Below, in pieces: positions 1 to 9,358 of a stretch of 64,000 bases of DNA (within the stretch, counting starts at the first letter, position 1; each line of letters begins with the position of its first letter). The stretch is from NCBI RefSeq assembly GCF_017539065.1, contig NZ_JAFYHP010000028.1, positions 1 through 64,000 on the forward strand, in the 5' to 3' direction. The position numbers were made by a program, and so were the translations under genes. The notes under the pieces were generated by a model. The model searched no databases. It saw only the letters and a list, made by a program, of their open reading frames with translations, and was not told where the DNA came from. Source of the stretch: Methanobrevibacter sp. (GTDB lineage: Archaea > Methanobacteriota > Methanobacteria > Methanobacteriales > Methanobacteriaceae).

Positions 1-3000
1 AGCGTAAGCGCAAGTGATGCGACAATAACTGCAACGGAAGACAGCTTAGAGATTGATCAACCGACAGATGATGTAATCGGTGTGGAGGAGGATACAGTGT
101 CAGCTTCTTCACCCGCAAACGAGGTTTTAAAAGCGGATGAATTGACATTCGCACAGCTGAATACGACAATCAACGGCAATACTGACAACGACATTTATTT
201 GGAAAGCGACTACAAGTATTCTGACGGCGATGACAGTTTTAAAGAAGGAATTGTCATCGACCACAATGTCAACATTTATGGAAATGGACACACAATAAAC
301 GGTAGCAATGAAGCCCGCATTTTCAAAATCAAAGGTGGAAACGTAGTATTCTATAATATAACTTTTGTAAATGGATATGCAAGTAATAGTTATGATAGTG
401 GGGGTGCGGTCAATGGAGACTGCAAAGCAATAAACTGCACATTCAAAGAAAATCATGCATTTCGTGGTGGTGCTATGTATTATGGTTCTGCTGTGGACTG
501 TACTTTCATCAATAATCAAGCAGATGCTTTTGGTGGTGCATTGTATTATGGTTCTGCTATGAACTGTACTTTCACCAATAATCAAGCATCATCTGGTCAT
601 CAGATGGGTAATGGTGGTGCTATGATTCATGGTTCTGCTGTGAATTGTACTTTTTCTGGAAATTATGCAGGTAATGTTGGTGGTGCTATGGAGGCCGGTT
701 CTGCTGTGAACTGCACTTTCATCGGTAATCAAGCATTTAAAGGTGGTGCTATATGTGAGGGTTCTGCTGTGAATTGTACTTTCATTAATAATTCTGCCGA
801 AAATGGTGGTGCTATGTGTGGTTGTTATAAGTTGAATTGTACAGGTCAAGAAGATAATGATTATTATGATACTGAGGAGCTAAATCTTCATTGGGATGTT
901 CTTGATTCCCTTACAATCTATGCGGGTGAAACATTACCTATCCAATTAAAGAATCAAAAGAATAAATTAATAGCTTTTATCAATTATGATGTTGTTATCT
1001 ATAAAAATGGCGCTAGAGTTGCGACTTATCATTGTTTAAGCAATGATGACTTATCTTTAGATTTGGAGGGGGGCATTTATACTGCTGAGCTCGCTGTCAC
1101 ATATCCAGGATTAAGCAATACTGAAACAAAAAGCATTACATTAACAATTACGGATGGAACAACATTTGGGGACTTGAACAAAACCATAAACGGTAATACA
1201 AATGGCACTATTACATTGGATAAGAATTATACTTATAATTCAGATATTGACTCCGTTTTTAGTGAGGGCATTGTGATTAACCGTGATGTGATTATCTATG
1301 GAAACGGCCATACTATTAATGGTAGCGGTAAAGTCCGCATTTTCAATATTACAGGTGGAAACGTGGAATTCCATAATATAACTTTTGTAAATGGTAATGC
1401 AAGAGAATATGGTGATGGTGGTGCTGTCTATGGAGACTGCAAAGCAATAAACTGCACATTCAAAAAAAATCATGCAGATGGATTGGGTGGTGCTATGTAT
1501 TTGGGTTCTGCTGTTGATTGTATTTTCACTGGTAATTCTGCTGATGATGGCGGTGCAATGTGTGGTGGTTCTGCTGTTGATTGTAATTTTACTAATAATT
1601 CTGCAAATTGTGGTGGTGCTATGTATTTGGGTTATGCTGTGAATTGTACTTTTTATGGCAATCATGCTGATAGTGAGGGTGGTGCTATGATGGGTAATTC
1701 TGCCGTGGATTGTATTTTCACTGGTAATTCTGCAAATCTTAGTGGTGGTGCTATTGAGGTTTGTACTGCTGTGAATTGTACTTTCACTGATAATTCTGCA
1801 GATGACGGGGGCGCTATGTATCATAGCACAGCGGTTCTTTGTATATTTGAAAATAATGGTTATAATAATACTGTTATTGTCCCTGCTTATTTGAATGCTT
1901 CAAATTTCACATCCGTATGGGGGTCTGGTGAAAAACTGTTGTTCAATCTCACCGCAGACAATACAAACTATTATGCTTTCAATACTACAATCACTGTCTT
2001 TAAAGATGACCAACCAATAGGAACTTATTATGCTTTAAGCGGCGAGGATTGGATTGTAAATTTAACTTCCGGAACTTATAAAGTGGTTTTAAGCCTTGAG
2101 AAATATGAAGGCGTAGTGAATGGTACCGTAACATTGACAATCAATAAGGCAAATTCAACATTAACAATCAATAATGTTTCTTTTGATTATGGCACTAACG
2201 GATCTACAACTGTTGCTTTCACCAATGCCAGCGGTGTTGTGGCTGAAGTCATTGGTCAGCCTGATGCAGTTGTCGCTGTAAATGATACAACAATTACCGT
2301 TTCAGGTTTGAATGCAGGCACTTACACCTTAAGCGTTACAACAGTCACAGATGAAAATCACAATAATGTGACTAAAAATGTCACAGTAACTGTCAATAAG
2401 CTTAAAACACAGCTGACAGAAAGTGCAGTAACAACAACCTATCAAGTCAACAAGAACCTGGTAATCACATTAAAGGACGCTAACGGCAAGGCTTTAAGCG
2501 GCGCTAAAGTAACTGTTAAGTTGAAAGGAACCAAAACCTACACTACCGACAAGAACGGTCAGATAAAAATCAATGTGGCCAAACTGGTCCCTAAAACCTA
2601 TGCTGCTAAAATCACTTTTACAGGAAATGATAAATACAAAGCATCATCTGCAAACGCAAAAGTGACAGTCAAAAAGGCAAAACCGAAAATAATTGCCAAA
2701 AAGAAAACCTACAAAGCAGCAAAGAAAACCAAAAAGTTCAAAATAACACTCAAAGACAACAAGGGAAAACCTATCAAAAATGCAAAGGTTAGACTGATTG
2801 TTAAAAAGATCAAGAAAAATGGCAAAAACGCAAAAGCAAAATCCAAAAACAACAAGAAGAAAAACATTCTAAAAACCAATAAAAAAGGAAAAATAACCTT
2901 CAAAATCAACAGAAACAAGAAAGGAAAATACATGGCCACAGTCAAGTTCTATGGAAACAAGTACTACACCAAAGTGGTCAAAAAAGTCAAAATCAAAATG

Positions 3001-3006
3001 AAGTAA
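1..3006 (+). CDS. Adhesin-like beta-helix surface protein, 5' end outside the window
   Basis: The reading frame is open from base 1. The first residues (S-V-S-A-S-D) look like the end of a signal peptide, so the true start lies just upstream. The GTG at 82 is only the first internal start codon. Two beta-helix blocks with repeated GGAM-x-x-GSAV-x-CTF rungs (about 138-850 and 1150-1850) resemble polymorphic/Chlamydia-type outer-membrane repeats. They are followed by Ig-like (Big-type) domains and a very Lys-rich C-terminus (about 2640-3003). Such proteins are common in Methanobrevibacter and are thought to sit on the cell surface; the ligand is unknown. A hairpin terminator overlaps the stop codon. 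Confidence 0.9.
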   Translation, partial: SVSASDATITATEDSLEIDQPTDDVIGVEEDTVSASSPANEVLKADELTFAQLNTTINGNTDNDIYLESDYKYSDGDDSFKEGIVIDHNVNIYGNGHTINGSNEARIFKIKGGNVVFYNITFVNGYASNSYDSGGAVNGDCKAINCTFKENHAFRGGAMYYGSAVDCTFINNQADAFGGALYYGSAMNCTFTNNQASSGHQMGNGGAMIHGSAVNCTFSGNYAGNVGGAMEAGSAVNCTFIGNQAFKGGAICEGSAVNCTFINNSAENGGAMCGCYKLNCTGQEDNDYYDTEELNLHWDVLDSLTIYAGETLPIQLKNQKNKLIAFINYDVVIYKNGARVATYHCLSNDDLSLDLEGGIYTAELAVTYPGLSNTETKSITLTITDGTTFGDLNKTINGNTNGTITLDKNYTYNSDIDSVFSEGIVINRDVIIYGNGHTINGSGKVRIFNITGGNVEFHNITFVNGNAREYGDGGAVYGDCKAINCTFKKNHADGLGGAMYLGSAVDCIFTGNSADDGGAMCGGSAVDCNFTNNSANCGGAMYLGYAVNCTFYGNHADSEGGAMMGNSAVDCIFTGNSANLSGGAIEVCTAVNCTFTDNSADDGGAMYHSTAVLCIFENNGYNNTVIVPAYLNASNFTSVWGSGEKLLFNLTADNTNYYAFNTTITVFKDDQPIGTYYALSGEDWIVNLTSGTYKVVLSLEKYEGVVNGTVTLTINKANSTLTINNVSFDYGTNGSTTVAFTNASGVVAEVIGQPDAVVAVNDTTITVSGLNAGTYTLSVTTVTDENHNNVTKNVTVTVNKLKTQLTESAVTTTYQVNKNLVITLKDANGKALSGAKVTVKLKGTKTYTTDKNGQIKINVAKLVPKTYAAKITFTGNDKYKASSANAKVTVKKAKPKIIAKKKTYKAAKKTKKFKITLKDNKGKPIKNAKVRLIVKKIKKNGKNAKAKSKNNKKKNILKTNKKGKITFKINRNKKGKYMATVKFYGNKYYTKVVKKVKIKMK

Positions 3007-3038
3007 CTCGGCTTTGAGCCCGTTACTTTCTTTTTTTT
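3001..3038 (+). terminator. Intrinsic-type hairpin terminator overlapping a stop codon
   Basis: The arms AAGTAAC and GTTACTT, with an inner GGC/GCC pair, enclose a short loop and are followed by a run of eight T. The TAA stop of the adhesin lies inside the left arm. Confidence 0.7.
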
Positions 3039-3231
3039 AAATCAATAGCCATATTCCTTAAATAATTATTAAATTGTTTTCACTTTGTAAAATTGATTTA
3101 TTCATGAAAAATTGACTTTATTTTATAATTTAAAGGTTAAAAATGAGTAAAATTTAAATTCAATCACGTTCAATATAGTTAATGTGGAAAAATACAATTT
3201 CTGCAAAACAATTTTAAAAGAGGTGAAAAAT

Positions 3232-3525
3232 ATGGTTACAAGATTGGATAAGTTCAAAAAGGAGATGGAACCTGCAAAAAAGCTCTACACCAATGAAATT
3301 GAAGATTTCGCTAAAAATTATGAATTTTTAGGTGAAATGACATTGGAAGAAATGCCTGACATCGATACCCAGGATTACATCTTCTGCTTTGAAAAGTTAA
3401 ATGGAACAAGCGAGGATGTTCTTGACAAAACCCTTAAGGAACTCTATGTTCATATGAAAGAGTTTTCAAAAGAAAACGGCATTGACAGATTTTCTAGAAA
3501 TGCGGTTATATCATATAGGGACTGA
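3232..3525 (+). CDS. Small acidic protein of unknown function, partner of the HEPN gene
   Basis: I do not recognise the family. The ATG at 3232 is preferred over the upstream GTG at 3184 because an AGGTG ribosome-binding site lies at 3221-3225. The product is about 97 residues, charged and mainly helical in appearance, with no signal peptide or membrane segment. It ends four bases before the HEPN-like gene starts, so the two are probably co-transcribed. That layout resembles a two-gene toxin-antitoxin or nucleotidyltransferase/HEPN module, but no nucleotidyltransferase motif is visible. The antitoxin role is inference only. Confidence 0.6.
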   Translation: MVTRLDKFKKEMEPAKKLYTNEIEDFAKNYEFLGEMTLEEMPDIDTQDYIFCFEKLNGTSEDVLDKTLKELYVHMKEFSKENGIDRFSRNAVISYRD

Positions 3526-3529
3526 TATT

Positions 3530-3946
3530 ATGGATATTAGAAGATACCCGCAATTTCAACTGTATCTGTTAACGTTGCAGATGCTGATGTTGAAAAATCA
3601 GCTAATTCCAGAAAATTGCGACGAATGGTGTGTAAATGCAAGTATAATTAACAGAGCTTATTACAGCGCATACCTGTTCTGTGAGCTGTGGCTTGAAGAT
3701 GTGAAAAAATTCAAAGTCAAACATCCTTGGGATTTTAAGGAGGGTGAAGAACGAATTGGGGAACATAAGCAAGTCAGAGAAGCATTAGATAATTATGGGG
3801 AAGAACAGATGAAAACTGAACTCCAAAAATTATTTAAACTAAGAAAAAAAGCAGATTATGATCCTTTCATCGATATCACATCAGAAGAAGTAACCAATGC
3901 AATCCATCACATGGAAAAAATCTTCAACCATCTCAAATTCGAATAG
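3530..3946 (+). CDS. HEPN domain-like protein
   Basis: About 138 residues from the ATG at 3530, four bases after the upstream stop. The protein has the helix signature NRAYYSAY (residues 41-48) and a late RKKADY segment (105-110). Both are typical of HEPN-domain proteins of the RxxADY type, usually small helical proteins paired with a nucleotidyltransferase or antitoxin. The canonical HEPN ribonuclease motif R-x4-6-H is not obvious, so nuclease activity is uncertain. The first 16 codons of the longer open frame overlap the upstream gene and are probably not translated. Confidence 0.6.
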   Translation: MDIRRYPQFQLYLLTLQMLMLKNQLIPENCDEWCVNASIINRAYYSAYLFCELWLEDVKKFKVKHPWDFKEGEERIGEHKQVREALDNYGEEQMKTELQKLFKLRKKADYDPFIDITSEEVTNAIHHMEKIFNHLKFE

Positions 3947-4299
3947 AAACTATTTTTTTTTAAAGCACTGAAATTTCATATTCAAAAATCAAAATTTCCT
4001 GAATATTGAGGACCTGCATGATTAAATCAATTCATTTTTTTTGAAATGCCCATTTTTGCATTTAGGCAAGAATAATGGAATTTATCAGCATTCTTGTCTT
4101 AATGTCGGTAAGATAATACTAATTCTGCCATCCATTTTATCATCAGGTAAGATTAATATATGTTTTAATGTGCATCACTAATTTATAAATATGATATGAT
4201 ATAAATATTAAAATAATATGTAATGCTTATTCGAATTTGAGCATTGGAATTATTAATGATAATTATATTGATTAAAGATTTAAGCTAATTGGTGATAAA
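3947..4299. other. AT-rich intergenic leader region of metK
   Basis: This is a 353-base stretch without a gene. It holds an inverted repeat with arms at 4065-4073 and 4090-4098 (GGCAAGAAT and ATTCTTGTC, one G-U pair). A short element GGTAAGAT occurs twice, near 4110 and 4146. A TATA-like ATTTATAAAT lies at 4191-4200. The distance to the metK ATG implies a leader of roughly 75 bases. I do not recognise a known SAM riboswitch class here. Confidence 0.4.
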
Positions 4300-5475
4300 A
4301 TGAGCGAAATATATAGAACATTTACATCAGAATCCGTAACCCAGGGGCACCCCGACAAGGTTGCAGACATAGTTTCTGATGCGATATTGGATGCATACAT
4401 GGCACAGGACAAGAATTCACACGTTGCATGTGAAACTTGTGTAACAACCAATTTTTGTATGGTATTCGGTGAAGTGACCTCAAACACTGATCTTTCAAAA
4501 GAGGACATTGAAAAAATAATAAGGGACACCCTTATCGAAATCGGTTACGATAAACCGGAATTGGAATTTGACGGCCATGACTGTGAAGTTGCAAACAGGC
4601 TCCACGCCCAATCCCAGGACATCAACCAGGGAGTTGACAGGGGAGACGAGGAAACCGGAGCCGGAGATCAGGGGATGATGTTCGGTTATGCAACCAATGA
4701 AACCGATTCATTAATGCCGTTCCCGATTGATTTGGCTCGCAAACTCACAAACAAATTAACCGAACTCAGGGAAAGCGGTGAAATCCCATACTTAAGGCCT
4801 GACGGTAAGGCACAGGTATCCGTAAACTATGATAAGGACGGAAATGTCATTTCACTTGATGCGGTTGTATTGTCAACCCAGCATGACGAGACAGTATCCG
4901 ACAATCAGGAAAAATTAAAAGAAGACATTCGCGAAAAGCTCTTCAAGGCAGTCATCCCGGAAGGATTGATGACAGAAGATACCAAAGAGCACATCAACCC
5001 GACAGGCAAGTTTGAAATCGGAGGCCCTCACGGAGATGCGGGACTGACCGGCCGTAAAATCATCGTAGACACCTACGGAGGATATGCCCGCCATGGAGGA
5101 GGAGCGTTTTCCGGTAAAGACTGCACCAAAGTGGACAGGAGCGCATGTTACATGGCAAGATACATTGCCAAAAACATTGTAGCAAGCGGGCTTGCCGAAA
5201 AATGTGAAGTCCAATTGTCCTATGCAATCGGAGTAGCTGAACCGACTTCCGTAATGGTCGATACCTTCGGCACCGGTGCAGACATCGGAGATATGAAATT
5301 TGAGCAGATTGTACGCGAAAACTTCAAATTAACTCCTGATGGAATCATTGAAACTCTCGGTTTAAGGGATGTCAGCTACAAGCAAACCGCCAAGTACGGT
5401 CACTTCGGTATTGAAGGTCTTCCATGGGAGAAAACCGACAAGGCTGAAGACTTGAAAAAATACATTAAAGAATAA
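4300..5475 (+). CDS. metK: S-adenosylmethionine synthetase, bacterial type
   Basis: This enzyme makes S-adenosylmethionine from methionine and ATP. The 391 residues match the bacterial/eukaryotic MetK family along the whole length: GHPDK near residue 16, [12 protein letters not shown] near residue 121, and the glycine-rich GGGAFSGKD loop near residue 267. Most archaea use a distinct archaeal MAT family whose sequence is very different, so this gene may have been acquired from bacteria. The ATG at 4300 has a GGTGATA ribosome-binding site. It appears to be transcribed alone and ends in a hairpin terminator. In a methanogen, SAM also supplies cofactor synthesis and radical-SAM enzymes. Confidence 0.95.
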   Translation: MSEIYRTFTSESVTQGHPDKVADIVSDAILDAYMAQDKNSHVACETCVTTNFCMVFGEVTSNTDLSKEDIEKIIRDTLIEIGYDKPELEFDGHDCEVANRLHAQSQDINQGVDRGDEETGAGDQGMMFGYATNETDSLMPFPIDLARKLTNKLTELRESGEIPYLRPDGKAQVSVNYDKDGNVISLDAVVLSTQHDETVSDNQEKLKEDIREKLFKAVIPEGLMTEDTKEHINPTGKFEIGGPHGDAGLTGRKIIVDTYGGYARHGGGAFSGKDCTKVDRSACYMARYIAKNIVASGLAEKCEVQLSYAIGVAEPTSVMVDTFGTGADIGDMKFEQIVRENFKLTPDGIIETLGLRDVSYKQTAKYGHFGIEGLPWEKTDKAEDLKKYIKE

Positions 5476-5484
5476 ATAATTATG

Positions 5485-5522
5485 GAACTTGCTTTTAAAG
5501 TAAGTTTCAATCCACTTTTTTT
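5485..5522 (+). terminator. Terminator of metK
   Basis: The arms AACTTGC and GTAAGTT pair with one G-U wobble, and a T-rich stretch follows. Confidence 0.55.
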
Positions 5523-5599
5523 ATTTAATTGATATTAGGGACATGTTAGGGTGATGTTCCGGTTATAGATTTACTAAAAATAGAATAAAAAAGTTAAAA

Positions 5600-5965
5600 T
5601 TATATTCTAACTTTAACTTTCCCGATTTTATGCTTTTTATCCATGAAATATTTGTGATATGTGCATGAATGGCCACCTTTATGCCATCCAGTATTTTTCC
5701 ACTTGCCATTTTCTTTATAATAGACCTTTGACGAATATTTGGTATTTTTCATCATCTTACCATGTTTATAAGCCATAATGTCTACTTCTTGATAAGTGTA
5801 GGCCTGCCATTTCATGGCTTCAACTTTGTATTTTCCCTTTTTTTTAACAGCATATTTGTCTTTTTTCGGTTTGATTGTGACGGTTTTTGCAGTTGCACAG
5901 CTCATTGTCATGCCCACAACAAAAATTATTAAAACCGCAAAAAGAATCACTTTTTGTTTGTCCAT
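5600..5965 (-). CDS. Small secreted basic protein
   Basis: The 121-residue product starts with a clear signal peptide: Lys at residues 3 and 5, a hydrophobic core, then A-x-A before TVTIKPKK. The mature part is rich in Lys, Tyr and Trp. It ends in a segment with YYKENGKW and KIGKVKVRI that resembles the C-terminal part of the secreted protein encoded at 38776-39645. The function is unknown. It belongs to the window's general class of small, positively charged exported proteins. Confidence 0.7.
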   Translation of the reverse strand: MDKQKVILFAVLIIFVVGMTMSCATAKTVTIKPKKDKYAVKKKGKYKVEAMKWQAYTYQEVDIMAYKHGKMMKNTKYSSKVYYKENGKWKNTGWHKGGHSCTYHKYFMDKKHKIGKVKVRI

Positions 5966-6068
5966 AGTTTTTCTCCTTTGGAGTTGTATGTAAAATTATG
6001 TGGGCAATGATATTTAAATTATTCTTAAGTTGTGTAAAATGGGAAGTTTAATATTTTTTATTTTTAAT

Positions 6069-7499
6069 TCAATCTCTACCTAAAATTTCTTTTATAACAT
6101 ACTTATCATCATCGTCAAAGACTCTGAGCATGTAAACAGTTGTGAAGTAAATTATTATTCCAACTGGTAGTGCAACCCACATATTTAGGTTTAAGAAGTA
6201 GAGAATTATTCCTAAAATAATTGATCCTATGATTATTTTAATTAAGTCTGAATATAGTTTCTTATTAGGCCTGTGGCCAAGTTTGAAGATTACATAAAAT
6301 TGAATAATTACAATTAGTAAATCACTTAGAACAGTTGTAATTGCTGCTCCGTTATATGATAAATAGGGAATTAAAACGAAATTCAAAGCGATATTAAATA
6401 CTGCTGCCATTGCATATATTTTTGTTACACTAACTTCTTTGTGGGATGCATTTAACAGATTGTTTGCAGCTCCACTAATGAATAATAAACAAACAGTCCA
6501 GATTAAAATTGATAGTACTGATGATGAAGCATCATAATTATGTCCATATATCAATCGGATTATGTCAAGTGAGTAGATCATTGTTGCAACAGCTATTGGA
6601 ATAATTATAAGCATCAAATACTTTATGGATTTTTCAAAACTTATTAAAAGCATTTTTTCATCATTTTTGAAATATTTGTTCATAACTGGGAAAATTACTG
6701 CTGTGTAAACTGAGTAAAATAAGGTCAAAACGGAAATTAATTTAAATGTTGCATTATAAATTCCAGTAGCATGACTTCCAACTATATTTGTGAGCATTAC
6801 CATGTCTATGGAATAATATATGTAATATAATAGACCAGTAATGGCAAAAGGTATTGAAACTTTAATAATTGTCTTACAAAAATTTGTGTCTAATTCATAT
6901 TTTGGTTTTGTTATATGTTTGTTAAACACATAGTATTCGTATATTAAAGCAATTAAATTAGCTAGAATATATGAGGTAGCTATTCCATAAAGTCCTAAAT
7001 CGGTAAAAATTGTTATTAGAATGAATGCTAATAAGATTAAGTTTAATATACTGTTTCCAATTCCTTGGTATTTTCCTTCTTCAAATGCTTGAAAAGACCC
7101 ATTAAATAGATTTATATATGATTTAATAATCATTTCTATTGAAAAAAGTAATGTGACAGTTATCACACGTTCATCTGCATTCATTAAAATTAAAATAATT
7201 AATGATATAATAATGCATAAAATTGCAAAAATGATTTTTAAAGGCAATGCATTTCCAAGGTATTTAGGAGCAGAGTCATAATCAGTAGCAATATGCCTAA
7301 CAATATGAGTACTGATTCCCAAATCCACTATAACAACTAGAATACCAGTAAATGATGTAGCAAATCCAAAAATACCAAAATCGTTAACTCCTAAATATCG
7401 GGCCATTAAAATGGTCCAGACAAATCCACAAATACAAGCTATTATTTGTGAAATTAGTAGCCAACTCATATTTTTAAATATTGTTTGAACTTGACTCAT
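6069..7499 (-). CDS. Polysaccharide flippase, Wzx/MATE-like (oligosaccharide export)
   Basis: An integral membrane protein of about 476 residues with roughly 12-14 hydrophobic segments. The N-terminus fits the polysaccharide biosynthesis/flippase superfamily, with an amphipathic start followed by WLLISQIIACICGFVW and ARYLGVNDFGIFGFA. Such proteins move lipid-linked glycans across the membrane. The ATG at 7499 is preferred over that at 7526 because a GAGGAT ribosome-binding site lies just upstream. It is divergent from the first licD gene and sits at the edge of the LicD island, so it probably flips the glycan made or modified there. The base composition is very AT-rich. Confidence 0.85.
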   Translation of the reverse strand: MSQVQTIFKNMSWLLISQIIACICGFVWTILMARYLGVNDFGIFGFATSFTGILVVIVDLGISTHIVRHIATDYDSAPKYLGNALPLKIIFAILCIIISLIILILMNADERVITVTLLFSIEMIIKSYINLFNGSFQAFEEGKYQGIGNSILNLILLAFILITIFTDLGLYGIATSYILANLIALIYEYYVFNKHITKPKYELDTNFCKTIIKVSIPFAITGLLYYIYYSIDMVMLTNIVGSHATGIYNATFKLISVLTLFYSVYTAVIFPVMNKYFKNDEKMLLISFEKSIKYLMLIIIPIAVATMIYSLDIIRLIYGHNYDASSSVLSILIWTVCLLFISGAANNLLNASHKEVSVTKIYAMAAVFNIALNFVLIPYLSYNGAAITTVLSDLLIVIIQFYVIFKLGHRPNKKLYSDLIKIIIGSIILGIILYFLNLNMWVALPVGIIIYFTTVYMLRVFDDDDKYVIKEILGRD

Positions 7500-7762
7500 A
7501 ATAATCCTCTTTACATTATATTCCAATTATATATATAATAATATCCTATTTTTATTATATTGTCATATCTAATAAATATATTATTTAATTTGAGTTTTAA
7601 AATATTAAAAGAATATTTAAATCGCATGACACAACAATTATTTTGTATATTAAAAAAAATTATATTACTGTTAATATAAAATATAATCTACAAAAAGAAT
7701 ACTTAAAAATTTCAAATAATGATATAAATTAGAAGCCATTTATCTAATTGGAGAACATTCAC

Positions 7763-8596
7763 ATGATTAAATCAAAAAGGTACGATGAAGAGACATTAGA
7801 ACATTTACACCAAGTGGAATTGAAAATTTTAAAATATTTCATTGAAGTTTGTGAAGAAAACAACTTAACTTATTTTTTATATGCTGGAAGTTTACTTGGG
7901 GCTATCCGGCATGAAGGTTTTATACCATGGGATGATGATATTGATGTCATCATGTTTAGAGAAGACTTTGAAAAATTAAACAAAATTTTTGAAAAGGAAA
8001 TTGATGAAAGATACAGATTTTTCAATGTTTTAAACGAAGAGACTTACCATTATACATGGGGGAGGTTAACACTAAAAAATACCCTCTTTAAGGAATGGTG
8101 GGCTAATCAAGTTGACTATACTCCAAATATTTTCATTGATATTTTTATTTTAGATAATGTTCCAAGTAATAAATTTAAAAAATTTGCCCATAAATGGACA
8201 TCTTTTTCATTAAATCTATTAACAACATATTCTATCCTTAAATATACGAAATCTTCTAAAATAAAACAAGTAATTCAAAAAATAATTCATTATACATTAA
8301 AAATACTTCATATTTCTCCTTCTTATATTAAGAAAAAATGTGTAAATTCATTCACCAAATATCAAAATGAAGATTGTGTGGAAGTATGCGATTTTCCATC
8401 AGAAAACCTAATGCAAATGTCTTTTAAAACAGATTGGTTGCCTTTAAAAAGAGCAAAATTTGAAGGTATGGAAGTCAACATACCTAATAATTATGATAAA
8501 ATATTAAGAATGGATTTTAATAATTATATGGAGTTGCCACCTGAAGAATCTAGATTTAATCCTGCTCCAGAAGAAATTGATTTTGGTGAATATTAA
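7763..8596 (+). CDS. LicD family phosphotransferase (copy 1)
   Basis: LicD/Fukutin-family proteins transfer a phospho-alcohol such as phosphocholine or ribitol phosphate from a CDP carrier onto glycans. The hallmark GSLLGAIRHEGF is at residues 42-53, followed by IPWDDDID to residue 61. The acidic cluster binds metal. The protein has about 277 residues and ends with the family's typical PPEESRFNPAPEE tail. The ATG at 7763, with GGAG eight bases upstream, is preferred over the TTG at 7748. The gene is convergent with the IspD-like gene and divergent from the flippase. It is one of three LicD paralogues in 8 kb. The donor and acceptor are unknown. Confidence 0.9.
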   Translation: MIKSKRYDEETLEHLHQVELKILKYFIEVCEENNLTYFLYAGSLLGAIRHEGFIPWDDDIDVIMFREDFEKLNKIFEKEIDERYRFFNVLNEETYHYTWGRLTLKNTLFKEWWANQVDYTPNIFIDIFILDNVPSNKFKKFAHKWTSFSLNLLTTYSILKYTKSSKIKQVIQKIIHYTLKILHISPSYIKKKCVNSFTKYQNEDCVEVCDFPSENLMQMSFKTDWLPLKRAKFEGMEVNIPNNYDKILRMDFNNYMELPPEESRFNPAPEEIDFGEY

Positions 8597-8649
8597 GAAA
8601 TAGAAAGTTCATAATGGATTTTCCTGATTCCATTATAAAAGATTAACAT

Positions 8650-9345
8650 TTAGTTTTTAAGAATAGTTTCTGCTAGTGTAATATCAAATGGATGTGTAAT
8701 TTTGAAATTATTTCGGTTTCCAGGAAATAATTTCACATCAGCATTTCTTAAATAGAAAAGCATCATAGCTTCATCTAATTTAGCTATTTCATCTTCTGAC
8801 AAATCTCCATATATTTCTAAGAATTTATCAATATTAAAAGATTGCGGAGTTTGTGCATGGTATAAATATTTCCTTAATGGAATATCATTGAGTTTTCCTT
8901 CTTCTCTTGATTCAAATATGACATCAGTAGCAGATATTACCGCACTTGCCGCACCCACTTCAATTGCATATTTAATACTGTCTTCAATTAATTTTTCAGA
9001 AACAAATATTCTTGATGCATCATGAGTCACTAAAATAGAATCTTTTTCACAGTTTTGATCTTTCATATATTTGATAGAATTTAAAATAGTTCCATTACGG
9101 GTTGAACCACCTTCAATAACGATAATTTTATCATTTTTCGGAAAATATTCGTCCATTAATTCTTTTGTTTTACCAATACAAACTTTTGGGGAAGATACAA
9201 TGATTTTATCGATTTTTTTTACATTTAGAAATGTTTCAATTGAGTGAACTAAAATAGGTTTGTCATTAATATTAACAAATTGTTTAGGTTTATTTTGTTT
9301 TAATCTACTTCCTATGCCTCCCGCTAACATAGCCGCACAAATCAT
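8650..9345 (-). CDS. IspD/TarI-like CTP-dependent cytidylyltransferase
   Basis: The 231 residues begin with the nucleotidyltransferase signature LAGGIGSRL followed by KPKQF, as in IspD and TarI/Bcs1 (ribitol-5-phosphate cytidylyltransferase). Archaea make isoprenoids by the mevalonate route, so an MEP-pathway IspD role is unlikely. Beside licD genes it more plausibly makes a CDP-activated polyol such as CDP-ribitol or CDP-glycerol. It is the last gene of a minus-strand operon after licD copy 2 and the GpsA-like gene, with 13 bases between coding regions. The exact substrate cannot be read from the sequence. Confidence 0.85.
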   Translation of the reverse strand: MICAAMLAGGIGSRLKQNKPKQFVNINDKPILVHSIETFLNVKKIDKIIVSSPKVCIGKTKELMDEYFPKNDKIIVIEGGSTRNGTILNSIKYMKDQNCEKDSILVTHDASRIFVSEKLIEDSIKYAIEVGAASAVISATDVIFESREEGKLNDIPLRKYLYHAQTPQSFNIDKFLEIYGDLSEDEIAKLDEAMMLFYLRNADVKLFPGNRNNFKITHPFDITLAETILKN

Positions 9346-9358
9346 TTAATCACCAAGT

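Noticed and set aside
127..1824. Long minus-strand open frames opposite the beta-helix adhesin (127-585, 589-849, 1240-1824)
   Set aside because: They are shadows of the repeated rungs on the plus strand and have no ribosome-binding sites or recognisable families.
3947..4299. SAM riboswitch upstream of metK
   Set aside because: No recognisable conserved core of a SAM riboswitch class, and the main inverted repeat lies upstream of the TATA-like element.
8650..9345. IspD of the MEP isoprenoid pathway
   Set aside because: Archaea use the mevalonate pathway and no other MEP genes are near. The LicD context supports a polyol-phosphate cytidylyltransferase.
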